Assembly (NCBI RefSeq): GCF_030160075.1
Contig: NZ_BSNQ01000009.1
Location: 58,295 to 122,294 of the forward strand
Direction: 5' to 3'
DNA from: Dyella lipolytica
GTDB lineage: Bacteria > Pseudomonadota > Gammaproteobacteria > Xanthomonadales > Rhodanobacteraceae
DNA length: 64,000 nt
The position numbers and the translations under genes were made by a program. Below the pieces are notes generated by a model. That model ran no database searches, was not told where the DNA came from, and saw only the letters and a list, made by a program, of their open reading frames with translations. Positions 1 through 9,271 of this stretch are shown here, piece by piece. Within the stretch, counting starts at the first letter, position 1; each line of letters starts with the position of its first letter.

Positions 1-81
1 GCGCTAAATCCCGATGGAGTCAATGAGTGAAAGAAAAATCTAACCGAGGTTACAAGGCGATACCGCGACAAACGTATGCGG
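1..81. other. Intergenic leader, probably before tuf
   Basis: No gene is visible here. On the minus strand these bases follow tRNA-Tyr, tRNA-Gly and tRNA-Thr. That tRNA order precedes tufB in E. coli and many gammaproteobacteria, so a tuf gene is expected just beyond position 1. The link to tuf is inferred from gene order only. Confidence 0.3.
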
Positions 82-157
<76 letters not shown>

Positions 158-181
158 ACAAAAACACAGTGACGAGATCAA

Positions 182-255
<74 letters not shown>

Positions 256-301
256 CCTGCGCGGAACCCGCTTGCCAGCGCAACTGCCTAGGCAATCATG
301 C

Positions 302-387
302 TGGTGGAGGGAGGTGGATTCGAACCACCGAAGGCGTAAGCCAGCAGATTTACAGTCTGCCCCCGTTGGCCGCTTGGGTATCCCTCC
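302..387 (-). tRNA. tRNA-Tyr(GTA)
   Basis: An 86-base class II tRNA with a long variable arm, acceptor stem GGAGGGA/TCCCTCC and encoded CCA. The anticodon loop CTGTAAA gives GTA. It is the first gene of the cluster and starts about 8 bases after the predicted transcription start. Confidence 0.97.
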
Positions 388-401
388 AACAAAGAACGGC
401 T

Positions 402-430
402 ATTGTGTGGATCGAGGCTTGGCGTGTCAA
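402..430 (-). promoter_or_regulatory. Sigma-70 promoter of the tRNA-Tyr/Gly/Thr operon
   Basis: On the minus strand a perfect -35 TTGACA (425-430) is followed after exactly 17 bases by CACAAT (402-407), a four-of-six match to the -10 consensus. The predicted start falls near 395, just before tRNA-Tyr. The bases after the -10 are GC-rich, as expected of stable-RNA promoters under stringent control; that regulation is inferred. Confidence 0.7.
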
Positions 431-491
431 CACCTAGCCGGTCCCAAACGGCCGGTTTTTCGACATTTTTCGGCGATGCTGACGCCGCCGT

Positions 492-980
492 TCAGTCGTT
501 TCCGCCGCCGCGCATATCGACCAGCTGCTCCATGCTCTTGGAAAGTTCAAGTAGATGCAGCGCTTTCTCTTGCAGACGACGCTCGTTGTCGTCGCGCGGT
601 GTCCACGGCGGCACGGGCGTGGGTTTGCCATCCGGTTTGTCCAGCGCCACGAAGACCATCACGCAACTGGTCGCAAGGCGCTCATCGCCAGTACGCAAAT
701 CGCGCGCAAGCACGTCCACGGCCATCTGCATGCTCGAGGAGCCGGTATGGATCAATTTGGCGCGCACGCTGACCAGATCGCCGATCAGGATCGGTTTGAC
801 GAACTGAATGCCGCTGACCGCCGCAGTGACGCAGTACGCCCCGCTCCAGCCCACAGCGCAGGCATAGCCCGCCTGATCGATCCATTTCATGACCATGCCG
901 CCGTGCACCTTGCCGCCGAAATTGACATCGGTGGGCTGCGCCATGAAACGGAAGGTCACTTCGTGCTGCTGGCCTGACAT
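492..980 (-). CDS. YciA-type acyl-CoA thioesterase (hotdog fold)
   Basis: A 162-residue single hotdog-domain protein that should hydrolyse acyl-CoA to free acid and CoA in the cytoplasm. The family signature is clear: an N-terminal strand, then TDVNFGGKVHGGMVMKWID (residues about 17-35), where the conserved Asn/Asp and Gly-Gly residues line the active site of YciA-like enzymes. I chose the ATG at 980 because GGAG lies five bases upstream and it matches the usual family start. An ATG at 1022, overlapping the upstream stop as TAATG, would add 14 unconserved residues. It is probably co-transcribed with the acetyltransferase upstream. Confidence 0.88.
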   Translation of the reverse strand: MSGQQHEVTFRFMAQPTDVNFGGKVHGGMVMKWIDQAGYACAVGWSGAYCVTAAVSGIQFVKPILIGDLVSVRAKLIHTGSSSMQMAVDVLARDLRTGDERLATSCVMVFVALDKPDGKPTPVPPWTPRDDNERRLQEKALHLLELSKSMEQLVDMRGGGND

Positions 981-1021
981 GGGATCTCCAACGGACTGAG
1001 CCAACGATTCGGCAAGTCGCA

Positions 1022-1519
1022 TTATGCCCGCTTGCTGCGCGGCCTCGGCAAAATCAACGTCATGGGAGTGGTCAGCACCCCATTGGGCGATAGCTTTTCA
1101 GGGCCATTCGCGCGAAAACCCAGCCGCAAATAGACCGGAACCGCGCAACGCGTGGCATTGAGTGTGAAACGATGTGTATGAGCTCGTCGCACGGCGTCTT
1201 GCATGGTTCGCAGCCATAGTTGCCGTGCGAAGCCTCGACCTTGGTAGCGCGTGCTAACGAAAAATTGCACGAGATGGCAATCATCGCGCATCGCCGAAAC
1301 TCCCACCAGCACGTCGCCCAGATAACCGAGATGAAACCGCTGCCCTTCGATGATTTTTTCGCGCAGCGCTCTGGCGCTAAGACGCGAAAGCAGCGCCTGC
1401 CCCGCCTTGCGCGGCTGATCGGGAAGTATCCAGCGATGCGCCACCCGGCGAATCAGCACACCGATGACACGCGCATCGTCCGGCTGCGCAAGTCGCATGC
1501 GTAACTTTGACTGTGACAT
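1022..1519 (-). CDS. GNAT-family N-acetyltransferase
   Basis: A 165-residue Gcn5-related acetyltransferase. The core acetyl-CoA site is recognisable as VQFFVSTRYQGRGFARQL (about residues 83-100), a beta-bulge followed by the R/Q-x-x-G-R-G/F pyrophosphate loop. The C-terminal YLRLGFRANGP is the typical 'Y-x-x-x-GF' end of the fold. The substrate cannot be told from the sequence. Its stop overlaps the alternative upstream start of the thioesterase, so the two are probably one transcription unit. Confidence 0.85.
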   Translation of the reverse strand: MSQSKLRMRLAQPDDARVIGVLIRRVAHRWILPDQPRKAGQALLSRLSARALREKIIEGQRFHLGYLGDVLVGVSAMRDDCHLVQFFVSTRYQGRGFARQLWLRTMQDAVRRAHTHRFTLNATRCAVPVYLRLGFRANGPEKLSPNGVLTTPMTLILPRPRSKRA

Positions 1520-1574
1520 GTAGGAGCCTGCTTCGTAGTACGCCGCTAGCGTGGCAAGAATCCCCGCATGAAAG

Positions 1575-1596
1575 AAGCCCCGCGTGTGCGGGGCTT
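1575..1596 (-). terminator. Rho-independent terminator after ychF
   Basis: A perfect nine-base-pair stem, AAGCCCCGC with GCGGGGCTT, closes a four-base loop. On the minus strand it is followed by a T-rich stretch (TTCTTTC). It lies 18 bases past the ychF stop and ends the prs-rplY-pth-ychF run. Confidence 0.8.
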
Positions 1597-1613
1597 AGAG
1601 GAACGGTCGAGAC

Positions 1614-2705
1614 TCAGACGTTGAACAGGAAGTGCAATACGTCGCCTTCTTTCACGATGTACTCCTTACCTTCCTTGCGCAAACGCCCTGCAGCGGCAGC
1701 GCCAGCTTCACCCTTGTATTGGATGAAGTCGTCGTAACCGATGGTCTCGGCACGAATGAAGCCTTTTTCGAAATCGGTGTGAATCACACCGGCGGCCTGC
1801 GGTGCTGTGGAACCGGCTTTGACCGTCCAGGCGCGAACTTCCTTAACACCCGCAGTGAAATAGGTCTGCAAACCGAGCAACTTGTAACCAGCGCGAATCA
1901 CGCGGTTGAGACCTGGCTCTTCCAGACCGTAGCTGGCTAGCATCTCATCGCGATCGGCGTCATCGAGCTGCGACAGCTCTTCTTCGATCGCGGCACACAC
2001 TGGCACCACCTCGGCACCCTCGGCCGCGGCGCGCACGCGCACGGCATCGAGATGCGGGTTGTTTTCGAAACCGTCTTCGCGCACGTTGGCGATGTACATC
2101 AGTGGCTTGAGCGTCAACAGAAAGAGATCGCGGATCAGCGCTTTCTCTTCATCGTCCAAGCCAAGACTGCGCGCCGACTTACCCTCGTTGAGGCCGGTAG
2201 CGAGCTTCTGCAACACCGGCTTCTTCGCTAGCGCTTCTTTGTCGTTCGCTTTCGCGGCGCGCTCGGCGCGGTTCAAGGCTTTCTCCACGGAATCCAAGTC
2301 GGCAAGGGCCAACTCGGTGTCGATGGTTTCAATATCCGCGATTGGGTCGATCTTGCCGGCGACGTGCACGATGTCGGTGTGCTCGAAACAACGCACAACG
2401 TGAGCGATCGCATCGACTTCGCGAATATGCGCCAGGAATTTATTGCCCAAGCCCTCGCCCTTCGACGCACCCGCCACCAAGCCTGCGATGTCGACGAACT
2501 CCACGGCGGTGGGAATCAATTTCTGCGGCTTGACGATCTCGGCCAGCGCGTTGAGACGCGGATCGGGCACGGGCACGACGCCGACATTCGGCTCGATCGT
2601 GCAGAACGGGAAATTCGCCGCGGCAATGCCCGCCTTGGTCAATGCGTTGAACAGGGTGGATTTGCCGACGTTAGGCAGGCCGACGATGCCGCATTTGATG
2701 CCCAT
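1614..2705 (-). CDS. ychF: Redox-regulated ATPase/GTPase YchF (OLA1 family)
   Basis: A 363-residue Obg-like P-loop NTPase that binds ribosomes and prefers ATP in characterised members. The start [16 protein letters not shown] at 2705 places the Walker A motif at residues 9-16. Further landmarks are the DIAGL G3 motif, the NVRED segment that replaces the usual NKxD, a central helical insertion, and a C-terminal TGS domain (about residues 280-363, with [16 protein letters not shown]). Length matches the family. It is the last gene of the prs-rplY-pth-ychF run and is followed by a strong terminator. Confidence 0.97.
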   Translation of the reverse strand: MGIKCGIVGLPNVGKSTLFNALTKAGIAAANFPFCTIEPNVGVVPVPDPRLNALAEIVKPQKLIPTAVEFVDIAGLVAGASKGEGLGNKFLAHIREVDAIAHVVRCFEHTDIVHVAGKIDPIADIETIDTELALADLDSVEKALNRAERAAKANDKEALAKKPVLQKLATGLNEGKSARSLGLDDEEKALIRDLFLLTLKPLMYIANVREDGFENNPHLDAVRVRAAAEGAEVVPVCAAIEEELSQLDDADRDEMLASYGLEEPGLNRVIRAGYKLLGLQTYFTAGVKEVRAWTVKAGSTAPQAAGVIHTDFEKGFIRAETIGYDDFIQYKGEAGAAAAGRLRKEGKEYIVKEGDVLHFLFNV

Positions 2706-2790
2706 GCTTTTGAATCCGGGGAAGGTGAATCGTGGATAAGAAATAGTACGCCAGGCGTCGAATCGCTTAGCGATCCCGGACGCCCGACGT

Positions 2791-3372
2791 TCAATTCGCT
2801 GGTGTGTGTAGCTGCTGCATCGCCTTGTCGAACTGCCCCTCGACCGCCAGCGGCAGCACGTCCAGTGCGCGCGCAACACCATCGAGCATGGCGTCCTCAT
2901 CCTTGACGGAAGGACGGCCCAATACCCAGGGCGTCACTTGATCGCGATGACCGGGATGGCCAATCCCAATGCGCAAACGATGAAACTTGCCGTGCCCGAG
3001 GTGGGTGATGATGTCGCGCAGTCCATTCTGGCCGCCGTGGCCGCCATCGAACTTCAGTCGCACGGTGCCGGGAGGCAGATCCAGATCGTCATGGGCGATC
3101 AGGCATTCCTCCGGCTCGATCTTGTAGTACCTCAGCGCCGAAGCCACCGCGATGCCACTCTTGTTCATGAAAGTGGCGGGCCTCAGCAGCCACACTGGCT
3201 CGCCGCCGATGCGCAGCTTGCAGGTCTCGCCATGCAGCTTGCCGTCGAAACCAAAGCGCTCGCCTTGGCCCGCTGCGAGGGCGTCAACAAACCAGAACCC
3301 GGCGTTGTGCCGGGTTCTGAGGTATTCGGCACCGGGATTGCCCAGCCCGACAATGAGTCGCAAACCTGCCAT
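2791..3372 (-). CDS. pth: Peptidyl-tRNA hydrolase
   Basis: A 193-residue enzyme that releases peptides from prematurely dissociated peptidyl-tRNA. It begins [14 protein letters not shown], with the conserved Asn12, catalytic-type His22 (TRHNAG), the MNKSG segment, DDLDLPPG and [11 protein letters not shown] blocks. I chose ATG 3372 from family conservation. An in-frame ATG at 3396 is preceded by GAGG at five bases and would add eight residues, so translation may start there instead. It sits between rplY and ychF, the usual order. Confidence 0.96.
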   Translation of the reverse strand: MAGLRLIVGLGNPGAEYLRTRHNAGFWFVDALAAGQGERFGFDGKLHGETCKLRIGGEPVWLLRPATFMNKSGIAVASALRYYKIEPEECLIAHDDLDLPPGTVRLKFDGGHGGQNGLRDIITHLGHGKFHRLRIGIGHPGHRDQVTPWVLGRPSVKDEDAMLDGVARALDVLPLAVEGQFDKAMQQLHTPAN

Positions 3373-3429
3373 AAAGCAGAAGCGCGCCTTGCGCATCCGC
3401 GCCTCGTGAGAAGCGCGGGGCGCAGCGGC

Positions 3430-4110
3430 TTACTTCTTGGCGTCCTTGGAGGGCGCGGCGGCAGCGTCAGCGGCCGGCTTGGCCTCGCCTTCGGCACCCG
3501 CTTCAGCAGCCGGTGCTTCGTCGACTTCTTCCTTCACGGTCACGGCGGTAACAACGGCCACGTCGTGATCGGCACCCAGATGCAGCGCAACGATTTCCAC
3601 GTTGGCCGGCAGCTTGAGCTGCGACAAATGGATGATATCGCCCGGCTTCAGGTCGGTCAGGTCCAGATCGATGAACTCCGGCAGATCCTTCGGCAAGCAG
3701 GAGACTTCCACTTCCGTCATGTTGTGCGAGATCACCACGCCAGCGGTCTTGCCGGCCGGGGACTTTTCCTGGTTCAGGAAGTGGATCGGCACATTCACGC
3801 GAATCGCTTCGTTCTCGTTGATGCGCTGGAAGTCCATGTGCAGCATCTGCAACTTGAACGGATGCTTCTGCCAGTCACGCACCAGCACCTTCTGCACCTT
3901 GCCGTCGACGTTCAGATCGAGCACCGAGGAGAAGAACCACTCGTGCTTGGCGGCGAGCAGGATGGTGTTGTGCTCGATCTGGATGCTCTGCGGAGGTTGG
4001 CCCGCACCGTAAACTACGGCTGGCACGAAAGCCGTACGACGCAGGCGGCGGCTCGCACCTTTCCCCTCGTCTTTGCGGCCTTGCGCCAGAATCTCATGAG
4101 TCTTAGCCAT
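3430..4110 (-). CDS. rplY: 50S ribosomal protein L25/general stress protein Ctc
   Basis: A 226-residue long-form L25 (Ctc type) that binds 5S rRNA in the large subunit. The N-terminal L25 domain (about residues 1-95) carries the RRLRRTAFVPAVVYG block. It is followed by the TL5/Ctc beta domain (about 100-185) and an Ala/Glu/Lys-rich tail that is probably disordered. It lies 177 bases downstream of prs with a perfect TATAAT in the gap, so it may have its own promoter in addition to read-through. Confidence 0.97.
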   Translation of the reverse strand: MAKTHEILAQGRKDEGKGASRRLRRTAFVPAVVYGAGQPPQSIQIEHNTILLAAKHEWFFSSVLDLNVDGKVQKVLVRDWQKHPFKLQMLHMDFQRINENEAIRVNVPIHFLNQEKSPAGKTAGVVISHNMTEVEVSCLPKDLPEFIDLDLTDLKPGDIIHLSQLKLPANVEIVALHLGADHDVAVVTAVTVKEEVDEAPAAEAGAEGEAKPAADAAAAPSKDAKK

Positions 4111-4214
4111 TTCAGTATTGCCTTGGTTTAGGAAGCCGCCTCACGGCAGCCAAGTAGACTCTCCCGCGACCAGAAGAGCCGGATTGCCCGCCTTAACGGG
4201 CGGAAAAGCGCTCG

Positions 4215-4220
4215 ATTATA
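4215..4220 (-). promoter_or_regulatory. Possible -10 element upstream of rplY
   Basis: The minus strand reads TATAAT about 105 bases before the rplY start, inside the prs-rplY gap. No convincing -35 is found 16-18 bases upstream, so this is a weak prediction of an internal promoter. Confidence 0.3.
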
Positions 4221-4223
4221 AAC

Positions 4224-4256
4224 GAAAAAGCCGCCGTAGGCCTGAATAGCCCCGGC
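4224..4256 (-). terminator. Possible terminator/attenuator after prs
   Basis: On the minus strand an imperfect hairpin (GCCG...CGGC outer stem, GGC...GCC inner stem with bulges) runs into GGCTTTTTCG. It lies about 30 bases after the prs stop and before the possible rplY promoter. The bulges suggest only partial termination. Confidence 0.4.
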
Positions 4257-4287
4257 AGCCCTCCTCTCAACCCGGCCTTGCGGCTGG

Positions 4288-5244
4288 TTAATCGATATAC
4301 AACGAGCTGACCGACTCGCCGAAGGCGATGCGTCGGATCGTCTCCGCCAGCAGCTCCGCCACCGACAGCTGGCGGATCTTCGGGCAGGCCTTGGCGTCGT
4401 CGCGCAGGGGCAGCGTATTGGTGACCACCAGCTGGTCGAGCTGGGAACCCTCGATATTGCGAATCGCCGCGCCGGACAGCACCGGATGCACGCAGTAAGC
4501 CACCACCTTGCGCGCGCCGCGCTCCTTCAGGGCAGCAGCAGCAGCGCAAAGCGTGCCGGCGGTATCGACGATGTCATCCACCATCACGCAGGTTTTGCCT
4601 TCGACGTCGCCGATGATGTTCATCACCGTGGCCACATTGGCCTTCGGGCGGCGCTTGTCGATGATGGCCAGATCCGCGTCGTCCAGGCGTTTGGCGATGG
4701 CGCGTGCGCGAACCACGCCGCCCACGTCCGGGCTGACCACGATCAGGTCGTCCATGCTGTGGTTGCGCCAGATGTCCGCCAACAGGATCGGCGAGGCATA
4801 GACGTTGTCCACCGGCACGTCGAAGAAACCCTGGATCTGGTCGGCATGCAGGTCGACGGTGAGCACGCGATCAACGCCGGCCTTGCCGATCAGCTTGGCC
4901 ACCAGCTTGGCAGTGATCGGCACGCGCGCTGAGCGCGGGCGACGATCCTGACGGGCGTAGCCGAAGTAAGGGATAACGGCGGTTACGCTGGCCGCCGAGG
5001 CGCGCTTCAGCGCATCGGCCAAGGTCAGCAGTTCGAACAGGTTTTCCGCACTCGGCGCGCCCGTGGGCTGCAGCACGAAGACTTCCTGGCGGCGGACGTT
5101 CTCTTCGATCTCGATCTGCACTTCGCCGTCGCTGAATTTGCCGACGAGGGCCTTGCCTAGCGGCACGCCCAGTCGGTGAGCAACATCTTCGGCGAGGGCA
5201 CGGTGCGCATTGCCGGCAAACAGCATCGGGCTGGACGTATCCAC
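4288..5244 (-). CDS. prs: Ribose-phosphate pyrophosphokinase
   Basis: A 318-residue PRPP synthetase making phosphoribosyl pyrophosphate from ribose 5-phosphate and ATP for nucleotide, His and Trp synthesis. Diagnostic features are [10 protein letters not shown] (93-102), [12 protein letters not shown] (130-141), and the PRPP-binding loop DDIVDTAGT (223-231). Length is exactly that of class I bacterial enzymes. It follows tRNA-Gln by 33 bases and precedes rplY, a conserved order. Confidence 0.98.
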   Translation of the reverse strand: MDTSSPMLFAGNAHRALAEDVAHRLGVPLGKALVGKFSDGEVQIEIEENVRRQEVFVLQPTGAPSAENLFELLTLADALKRASAASVTAVIPYFGYARQDRRPRSARVPITAKLVAKLIGKAGVDRVLTVDLHADQIQGFFDVPVDNVYASPILLADIWRNHSMDDLIVVSPDVGGVVRARAIAKRLDDADLAIIDKRRPKANVATVMNIIGDVEGKTCVMVDDIVDTAGTLCAAAAALKERGARKVVAYCVHPVLSGAAIRNIEGSQLDQLVVTNTLPLRDDAKACPKIRQLSVAELLAETIRRIAFGESVSSLYID

Positions 5245-5277
5245 GTTTGCTCCCTCAGAAACCAGGCCATTGATAAA

Positions 5278-5354
5278 TGGCTGGGGCGGTAGGATTCGAA
5301 CCTACGCATGCGGGAATCAAAATCCCGTGCCTTAACCAGCTTGGCGACGCCCCA
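5278..5354 (-). tRNA. tRNA-Gln(TTG)
   Basis: A 77-base minus-strand tRNA with acceptor stem TGGGGCG/CGCCCCA, discriminator G and encoded CCA. The anticodon loop is TTTGATT, anticodon TTG. It lies 28 bases after ispE and 33 bases before prs with no room for a strong separate promoter, so it is probably cut out of the ispE-prs transcript. Confidence 0.97.
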
Positions 5355-5382
5355 GTATGACTCGTTTGTAGTTTGCTTCCGA

Positions 5383-6768
5383 TCAACCCGTTGCGCCATG
5401 ACGCGACAGCGCCCGATGCAACGGCGACAGACCTACGCCCTCGACCACCCAGGCCGTGAACGACGCCGGGCAACGCCTGGCAACCGCCTCAGCCTGCTCG
5501 ATCGTTGCCGTCTCGAGGAAAACACAACCACCGCTGCCGGAAAGACGTGCGTGGCCGTGACCTCCGAGCCAGTCGAGCGCTGCGGCAACCCGCGGGTGGC
5601 GCGCGCGAACGATGGGCTCGAATGCGTTTTCCAGCGTTTCGCCGGAAGCAAAGGATGAAATTGTCGCCGGGGGCGCATTTCGTGTCAATTCAGATGCCTG
5701 AAATAATGTCTCCGTGGACACGTGTTCGTGCGGGTCGAGCACCGCATACCAACGCTTGGGCAGTGTGATGGGCTTGATGTGCTCGCCGATGCCAGTAGCC
5801 CACGCCGAACGGCCGCGCACAAATACCGGCACGTCCGCCCCCAGTTGTCGACCCAGTTCCGCAAGTTCATCCGCACTCAGGCCGCACTTCCACAGATGGT
5901 TCAGCGCCACCAGCGCGGTTGCAGCATCCGAACTCCCTCCGCCCAGACCGCTACCCATCGGAATGCGCTTTTCTACTTCGATATCGACACCTGCGCGAAC
6001 ACCGGCATGCGTGCGCAGCAATGTCGCAGCGTGCACTAGCCAATCCGTTTCTGCCGGAACGCCAGGCACGCCGGTCAGACGATGAATTTCACCATCATCG
6101 CGTGTGCGCAGGCGGATCTCATCGCCCCAATCGAGCAGCCGAAATACGGTTTGCAGTTCGTGGTAGCCGTCCTCGCGTCGTCCGGTAATACGCAAAAACA
6201 AATTGAGCTTGGCTGGCGCCGGCCAGACGGTCCATTCGTCCGCTGCCGGTAGCGACAACCTGCGTGACATGAACACGCGCAGCGCATCCGGGAATCCGTT
6301 TTCGCGATCGCGATCGCGTGCATACGCAAACGCCGCATCCCACTTGTTGACGGTGACAAACCCATGTTTCGCGTAGAACGGTGCGTTCCACGGCACATCG
6401 GCCAATGTACCCAGGTCCACACGGCGATAGCCGGCGGCCCTCGCCCAGTCGCAGGCATGCTCCAACAGCGCCGCGCCAATACCGCGCCGGCTATATGCGG
6501 GGAGCACGTCGATCTCGGCGATGCCGATGACATCGCCACCATGCTCTGTATCAAGCCACACGAAACCAACAGGCTCGTTGCTTTCATCATCCAACGCCAC
6601 CCATACAAGGCCGCGCTGGATCGCTTCCTCAAGCTGTTCCGGTGGAATCGATATGGCCTTGTAGAACGGCCAAACAGGATGTTCGCGAAACATCTGCACG
6701 GCAGTGCGCTCTATGGCGCAAATGGCGTCGACGTGCGCCGTGACGGCGCGTTCGATACGGAATGACAT
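5383..6768 (-). CDS. ispE: GNAT acetyltransferase-IspE fusion (CDP-ME kinase)
   Basis: A 461-residue open frame that joins two complete domains. Residues about 1-170 form a GNAT fold beginning MSFRIERAV, with the acetyl-CoA loop SRRGIGAALLEHA (about 93-105). Residues about 180-461 are IspE, which phosphorylates CDP-methylerythritol in the MEP isoprenoid pathway: WPAPAKLNLFL, DGYHELQTVF, the GHMP ATP loop PMGSGLGGGSSDAAT (271-285) and a C-terminal LSGSGGCVF. Ordinary IspE is about 280-300 residues. No stop separates the parts. An internal ATG at 6270 could start IspE alone but has no ribosome binding site; a GTG at 6849 would extend the protein into lolB. The position after lolB and before prs is normal for ispE. 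Confidence 0.92.
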   Translation of the reverse strand: MSFRIERAVTAHVDAICAIERTAVQMFREHPVWPFYKAISIPPEQLEEAIQRGLVWVALDDESNEPVGFVWLDTEHGGDVIGIAEIDVLPAYSRRGIGAALLEHACDWARAAGYRRVDLGTLADVPWNAPFYAKHGFVTVNKWDAAFAYARDRDRENGFPDALRVFMSRRLSLPAADEWTVWPAPAKLNLFLRITGRREDGYHELQTVFRLLDWGDEIRLRTRDDGEIHRLTGVPGVPAETDWLVHAATLLRTHAGVRAGVDIEVEKRIPMGSGLGGGSSDAATALVALNHLWKCGLSADELAELGRQLGADVPVFVRGRSAWATGIGEHIKPITLPKRWYAVLDPHEHVSTETLFQASELTRNAPPATISSFASGETLENAFEPIVRARHPRVAAALDWLGGHGHARLSGSGGCVFLETATIEQAEAVARRCPASFTAWVVEGVGLSPLHRALSRHGATG

Positions 6769-6833
6769 GAATGGACGCCAGGAGTCGGGTAATGCAGTGA
6801 GATGAAGCGTAATGCATGTGTACGGCGAAGCGC

Positions 6834-7442
6834 CTAATGCATGCTCCACGATTCGATGGCCAGTTTCACCTTATACGGCGGCTTGTCCGCAAACACTTTG
6901 GTCGGCAGCGGCGGCTGATGCGTATTGTCCCAGGCGGGATAGCTGACAGCCCAACCGTCCTGCTGCAACAGCGAGGGCAGCCTGTCGTCACCGAAACTCA
7001 CTTCTGCCTCGGCACCCTGGGCACGTACGCCGAGCACCCACGCACGCAATTCGCTCAATGGAACATCCCAACCGAGCGCATGCTGCATCAACGCCTCGGC
7101 ATCCGGCCCGTGTTGCGGGCCGCCATCCAACCCATCAAGTACTGCGCCGTCCGGGCCGCCGGCCAAACGAAAACTCTTGCCGGTTACGGGTGCGCGCAGC
7201 GTGAACTCGTAGTGGTCGCCATCCTGCGTCCAGGTAAGGTTCCCCGTACCTCCGTCCCGGCCATTCGATACAAACAACCTACCCTGCAAGGTCCAATGGG
7301 TGGTGTCGGCCAATTGCTGCTCACGCACCTGCTGCTGGGCCAGCGACGTGGCGTCGCCTTTGTTGCGCACGAGTTGCTGAGGGGCGCACGCAGCCAGCAG
7401 CAGCGGCGCGAGCGCTGCGAGAAAGCGAAGGGATGATTTCAT
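6834..7442 (-). CDS. lolB: Outer-membrane lipoprotein receptor LolB
   Basis: A 202-residue lipoprotein that accepts lipoproteins from LolA and inserts them into the outer membrane. The signal peptide ends in the lipobox LAAC (Cys about 19). The mature part carries the WTLQGRLFVSN and LRAWVLG blocks of LolB near its middle and a C-terminal KVKLAIESW strand. It overlaps the stop of the TPR lipoprotein gene upstream by ATGA, which indicates translational coupling. Confidence 0.92.
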   Translation of the reverse strand: MKSSLRFLAALAPLLLAACAPQQLVRNKGDATSLAQQQVREQQLADTTHWTLQGRLFVSNGRDGGTGNLTWTQDGDHYEFTLRAPVTGKSFRLAGGPDGAVLDGLDGGPQHGPDAEALMQHALGWDVPLSELRAWVLGVRAQGAEAEVSFGDDRLPSLLQQDGWAVSYPAWDNTHQPPLPTKVFADKPPYKVKLAIESWSMH

Positions 7443-9178
7443 GGCTGAAGACGCTTCAAGGTTTCTTGCAGGCTGACATTGTGCGGATCCATATGTCGCA
7501 CCTGATCGAAAATCTGCTGCGCCTGCTCGTGTTGACCTTGCTTCCACAACACCTCTCCCAGATGCACGCCGACATCGGCATCCTTGCCCGATTGCCATGC
7601 GCTACGCAGCACCTGTGCCGCCTGATCAAGATGCCCAAGCCGATATTGCAGCCAGCCCCATGAGTCGGCGATCGACGGATCGTTCGGTTTGGCCGCACGC
7701 GCGGCGGAGATCAGCTTTTCCGCCTCCGGCAAGTCGCGTCCGGCATCAGCAAGCGTGAAACCCAGCGCGTTGCTGGCGTCGATGTCGTCCGGCTTGATCT
7801 GCAACAGACGGCGAAAATCGGCCACCGCCAGATCGATCTTGCCGATTTCCGCATAGGCCAATCCGCGCCCATACAAAAGATCGGGATCGTCCGGCACCAC
7901 CTGCAAAGCATGACTGAACGCGTTGGTAGCTTCCGCGTAGCGCTTTTCTCGCAGATACAAGTCGGCATCCACTTCATAAGCGCGACGCAGTTGCGCCGGT
8001 TGATCGAGATAATCCGTCTGCAGTTCCGCCAATTGCTGATGCGCCTCGACGCCGTGCCCGAGCGACTGCTGCAGGATCGCACTGCGCAAATCGGCATCGA
8101 AGGCATGATCGTCGTCGTCCGGCACCTGGTCGTACCACTTCAACGCTTCTTCCTTGTGATCGAGCACTTCGGCCAATTGCCCCAGCAGATAGGCACTGGC
8201 ATGGCGCACATCAGCCGGTGCATGCGACAGCTGCTGATACACCTGCTCGAGCGTCTTGCTGTCTTTGGCGTTGGCCGCCAGCGCGGCGCGAAGCGCATAG
8301 GTTTGCGCGTTCTGCGGACCCTTTTCCAGCAAACGGGTCGCCTGCGCGTATTGGCCGCTCTGGCCGAGCAGCGACGCATACGTCAGCCGCAATCCGATAT
8401 TGCTGGGGTCTTTTACTTGCGCCTGGCGCAGTAGGCTCAGACCACCGGTGCGGTCGCCGTTATTGAGTTTCAATTGAGCGGCCCAGGCATACGTCTCGGC
8501 CGTGCCGAAACGCTTCATGGCGCCATCGGCCACTTGCTGGGCGTAGGCATGGCGACCGAGCTGCTCGCCAAGTTCGCTCATCGCTAGCCATGCTTTGGGA
8601 TCCGGCGGCAGGCGATCGGGCGTCGCCAATGATTCGAGCAAACTGGAGGCGAGTGCGGCGTCGCGGCTGCCTACCAGCACGCGTCCGAACATGCGCCAGG
8701 CATCCTTATCGCCGGTCGCCAGCAAAAGCGACAACTGGTGTTGGGCCTCATCGGTCCGCCCCTGCTCCACCGCGAGCTCGGCGCGCGCTTGAGCCAACTG
8801 CGCCGGGGTCGCACCGAGGGCTTGCCAGCGATCGATGGCGCGTTGCGCTGCGTCCGGATCATGGATGGCAATAGCTAGCGCAGTCGCCTTGCCGGCCAGT
8901 TCGGGATCGTCCGAAAGCATCATCGCCTTGCCATAAGCCTGCGAGGCGGCCTTGAGATCCGAGCTGGACAACGCCAGTTCACCTGCCAGCATCTGAGCCA
9001 ACAGATCATGGTCCAGATCCGGTGTGGCCACGGTCATACGCGCCAGTGGCTGCGCCGATCCCGTCGATGCGATACCTGTACGATGGGGCAGCGCCGTACA
9101 TCCGGCCACACCCAGCACGACCAACCCGCTAGCTACAAACTGCCGCACTTGCTTGAACTTGACCGTTCCGCTCAGCAC
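7439..9178 (-). CDS. TPR-repeat outer-membrane lipoprotein
   Basis: A 579-residue lipoprotein with about ten tetratricopeptide-type helical repeats. The start is GTG at 9178, six bases after a strong GGAGG. The signal peptide ends in the lipobox VAGC (about residue 25). The repeats near the C-terminus, such as PDLLYGRGLAYAEIGKIDLA, are the best TPR matches. Proteins of this type upstream of lolB and divergent from hemA are common in pseudomonads and xanthomonads; they are presumed scaffolds in envelope assembly. No enzyme motif is seen. The frame is open further upstream into hemA, but that part is antisense and was excluded. Confidence 0.88.
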   Translation of the reverse strand: MLSGTVKFKQVRQFVASGLVVLGVAGCTALPHRTGIASTGSAQPLARMTVATPDLDHDLLAQMLAGELALSSSDLKAASQAYGKAMMLSDDPELAGKATALAIAIHDPDAAQRAIDRWQALGATPAQLAQARAELAVEQGRTDEAQHQLSLLLATGDKDAWRMFGRVLVGSRDAALASSLLESLATPDRLPPDPKAWLAMSELGEQLGRHAYAQQVADGAMKRFGTAETYAWAAQLKLNNGDRTGGLSLLRQAQVKDPSNIGLRLTYASLLGQSGQYAQATRLLEKGPQNAQTYALRAALAANAKDSKTLEQVYQQLSHAPADVRHASAYLLGQLAEVLDHKEEALKWYDQVPDDDDHAFDADLRSAILQQSLGHGVEAHQQLAELQTDYLDQPAQLRRAYEVDADLYLREKRYAEATNAFSHALQVVPDDPDLLYGRGLAYAEIGKIDLAVADFRRLLQIKPDDIDASNALGFTLADAGRDLPEAEKLISAARAAKPNDPSIADSWGWLQYRLGHLDQAAQVLRSAWQSGKDADVGVHLGEVLWKQGQHEQAQQIFDQVRHMDPHNVSLQETLKRLQP

Positions 9179-9271
9179 ACTATTCCTCCAAACTACCCGT
9201 CGGTTCCGGTCATATCCGGCCATGCCTAGTCTACGCCGGCCCACGCCTGCCGCCTCCAATCGCATCACGTC

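Noticed and set aside
2938..4131. Long plus-strand open frame (397 codons) across pth and rplY
   Set aside because: It is antisense to two well-recognised genes, has no ribosome binding site and a His/Gln/Arg-skewed composition typical of shadow frames in GC-rich DNA.
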